A stretch of DNA of 64,000 bases from Pseudeuparius sepicola (taxonomy: Eukaryota > Arthropoda > Insecta > Coleoptera > Anthribidae), in the NCBI GenBank assembly GCA_963920635.1, contig OY987303.1:18268175-18332174 (forward strand). The letters are read 5' to 3'. A program made the translations under genes and the position numbers. Shown here one piece after another: positions 62,125 to 64,000 of this stretch. Position 1 is the stretch's first letter. Each line of letters starts with the position of its first letter. The notes beneath the pieces are model-generated. The model was not told the DNA's origin. It was given only the letters and a program-made list of their open reading frames with translations, and made no database searches.

Positions 62125-64000
62125 CCTTAAATTTTACTTTCAATTATTGTAAAAAAGTACTTAGTTTCAACAAGAGTGAGAATGGGCATATTAATAAAAA
62201 GTTGCATAAAACAATAATTCCCGTTTTTTAAGATGTTAATAACGCAAAACAGTGCATTTAATTTGTCCACTTGTTCTTGTCGTACACATTTCTATAAAAG
62301 TGTAGCGTAAAATTGCGAGTTGCAACTAATTCCGGTTGAGATAATTGCAAATCTGGAGTTGGTCTCCCGAGTTTTTATTTCAACTTTTCTGTCAATGAAA
62401 GTCTTAAAAAGTTACCTTTCAAAATATCCTGCACACTATTTTTCATTTTGTTTACTTAGAATACGCGAGGCACCAAGAGAAGTTTTGTAAAGAGCGCGGT
62501 GGCGCGTGCCACGCACTTGACTGGCTGGGACTGGGGCTCGAGAACCGACAGCCCTCTCCTATGCTACAATCGCGTATAGCGAAAGCAGCCGACTCAGCTC
62601 GATAGCGTCCCTTTACTCATGGAATCGCGGCGATAGTTCCTACCTTGTACATTGTCGGCGGCGGGCGTTGCGGAAATAGGGATAAGAAGGTAAAATATAG
62701 GATATAGCTGTCGCGGACATAATTTTTTTCTCATTTTCAACTGGGGGCTCTAGACCCATAGTCGCTACGGACAAGCCGCCACTGATTTTGGAATAAAACA
62801 ACTGGACAGATATACAGTGAGCACGCGATGGTTGGAATAAATTCAATAAAATATTTATGTAAATGCATCATGTAAACGTCATCGGTGTCGCAGATATGAC
62901 GTAATCGTAACTTTTTTAAATTTAAAGTTGTTATATCAGTTTTTAATAAACATGTTTGCACTGTTTTCTAACCTAGTCAAAGATTTGGCAAATAAATTTT
63001 AAGTTTCGGTATTCTACTTACAGTTTTATAATTTTTATGAATAGTTTGGAGGCCTGAGGCCCCTGGACCCAATTTTCTTTTAGTTCTCATTGTTTTCTGT
63101 ATTAGAGCTTCCATAAGTTTATAGAAATTTGCTAGGAATATTCTAGAGTAGTCTCCAGTCTTCCATTTGAGTATATTATGAGCCCTGGGAATTGCCTGGA
63201 AGTAAGTTGATGAAGGTTATAACGCGACTTTAGTGCAATTTTTGGAGCTGATAGAATATTTTTGGTTAGTGACAGTACCTGACAAGTTTATTTGTGAAGG
63301 CTAAATAATCCCCAGTTTCGACTGTTATTGTTGAGATTTGGTACAATATATATGTTGTTCTAATGAAGGTTTATTTCGAAAATGAGCCAATAGTTAAACA
63401 ATTGCGAAATAACGCGTTGGGGCAATTTTTCTCTCCATGTAATCTCTCGAGAAAATTTTCATTTTTCTGGCAAACGCTTGGTTTCCTGGAATTCTACCTT
63501 TTTCTGAAAAGGTGAATTTAAAACGGATCACGAATTCTTCAATTAAAAGTGTTATATACCTGGACCAAACAATATAGTGTCGGTCCTACCAAAAAGTTTT
63601 AAGGTTATAAGTTATAAATTTTGTAAGGTCTTTGTTCCGGAAAATCCTTAAGAAGTAGATCTGCAAGAACCAGTTACCTACGTTTTTGCAATTAGTTTCA
63701 CCAATTACTATAATGACCCAACAATAATAATTATTAAAATTGTTCGAAAGAAATAAATTAACAAGGAAACACTGAAATTACCCCATGCTCCTTTTCGGGG
63801 ACCCTTTCTCAGAAAGGATTCTCTACGAACAAGAAATGGACTTTTTGACGATACCAGCTCCCCAGAGTTTTCCCACACTCATCCCTGTCTCTGTATTTGC
63901 CTGAGTCTCTGGAAAACATAATAAACTAATGTTTTATTACTTATTGACATCTACCAGCTCTATTTACCTACTTCTAATATATGTAGTGTGTTTCTCTGGC
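62125..64000. other. Intergenic sequence with a GC-rich patch
   Basis: The patch at 62490-62660 is CpG-rich and has a weak minus-strand donor (TACAAG|GTAGGA, about 62646), so it may be a promoter region. The remaining sequence shows no gene. Confidence 0.35.

Overview
The window is AT-rich nuclear DNA of an arthropod, most likely an insect. The signs are short GT-AG introns, a split gene that looks like the insect thick-filament protein myofilin, TATA/Inr core promoters, and a very dense load of DNA transposons and foldback elements of insect type. I cannot name the order; the abundant TACAGGGTGT-type foldbacks and TAGGTACCTA-rich sequence would fit a beetle, bug or similar large insect genome. 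Genes are sparse, and most of the 64 kb is transposable-element sequence, much of it nested.

Layout. (1) 1-17 kb is a minus-strand muscle-gene locus. Three coding exons (9884-9974, 7779-8021, 2294-2589) join in perfect reading phase to give 210 residues of a myofilin-like protein, still open at the 3' side. A possible noncoding first exon lies at 16.83-16.87 kb. Between that candidate exon and the ATG exon, on the same strand, is an 84-nt ORF (10836-10919) for a 27-residue single-pass membrane micropeptide with a strong start context. It sits in an exon-like GC-rich island behind a strong splice acceptor. A sarcolamban-like muscle micropeptide is the most interesting reading. (2) 17-23.5 kb holds foldback elements, including an almost perfect 843-bp palindrome, and TA microsatellites. 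(3) 24.0-25.17 kb is a compact intronless AGC-type (RSK/S6K-like) kinase gene with a TATA box, an Inr-like element and a poly(A) signal. It is broken by a single in-frame TAG at the kinase hinge. (4) 26.8-35.05 kb has a 5S-rRNA-like sequence, a hAT element with 8-bp target duplication made largely of CTTGT-type repeats, a nested mariner-type MITE, and three large foldbacks. (5) 35.1-35.6 kb is a complete two-exon minus-strand gene (121 aa, 61-bp intron, double poly(A) signal). It resembles the ciliary microtubule inner protein CIMIP1/C20orf85. (6) 36-41 kb is a nest of insertions: foldback, then a TIR element, then a hAT element, then a tRNA-like pseudogene. (7) 41.6-56.4 kb has more foldbacks, a Penelope-like GIY-YIG fragment, two more hAT elements with perfect 8-bp duplications, and several hammerhead-ribozyme-like motifs. 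(8) 56.6-58.05 kb is a decayed insect transposase. (9) 59.9-62.1 kb has two TIR elements, one with iterated AAGAGTACGC decamers.

Functional picture. Apart from transposons, only the muscle locus, the cilium/flagellum-type small gene and the kinase copy look like host genes, and nothing suggests they form one system. The main novelty candidates are the membrane micropeptide inside the muscle locus, the co-varying hammerhead-like motifs, the decamer-studded TIR element, and the foldback family whose units are palindromes within palindromes.
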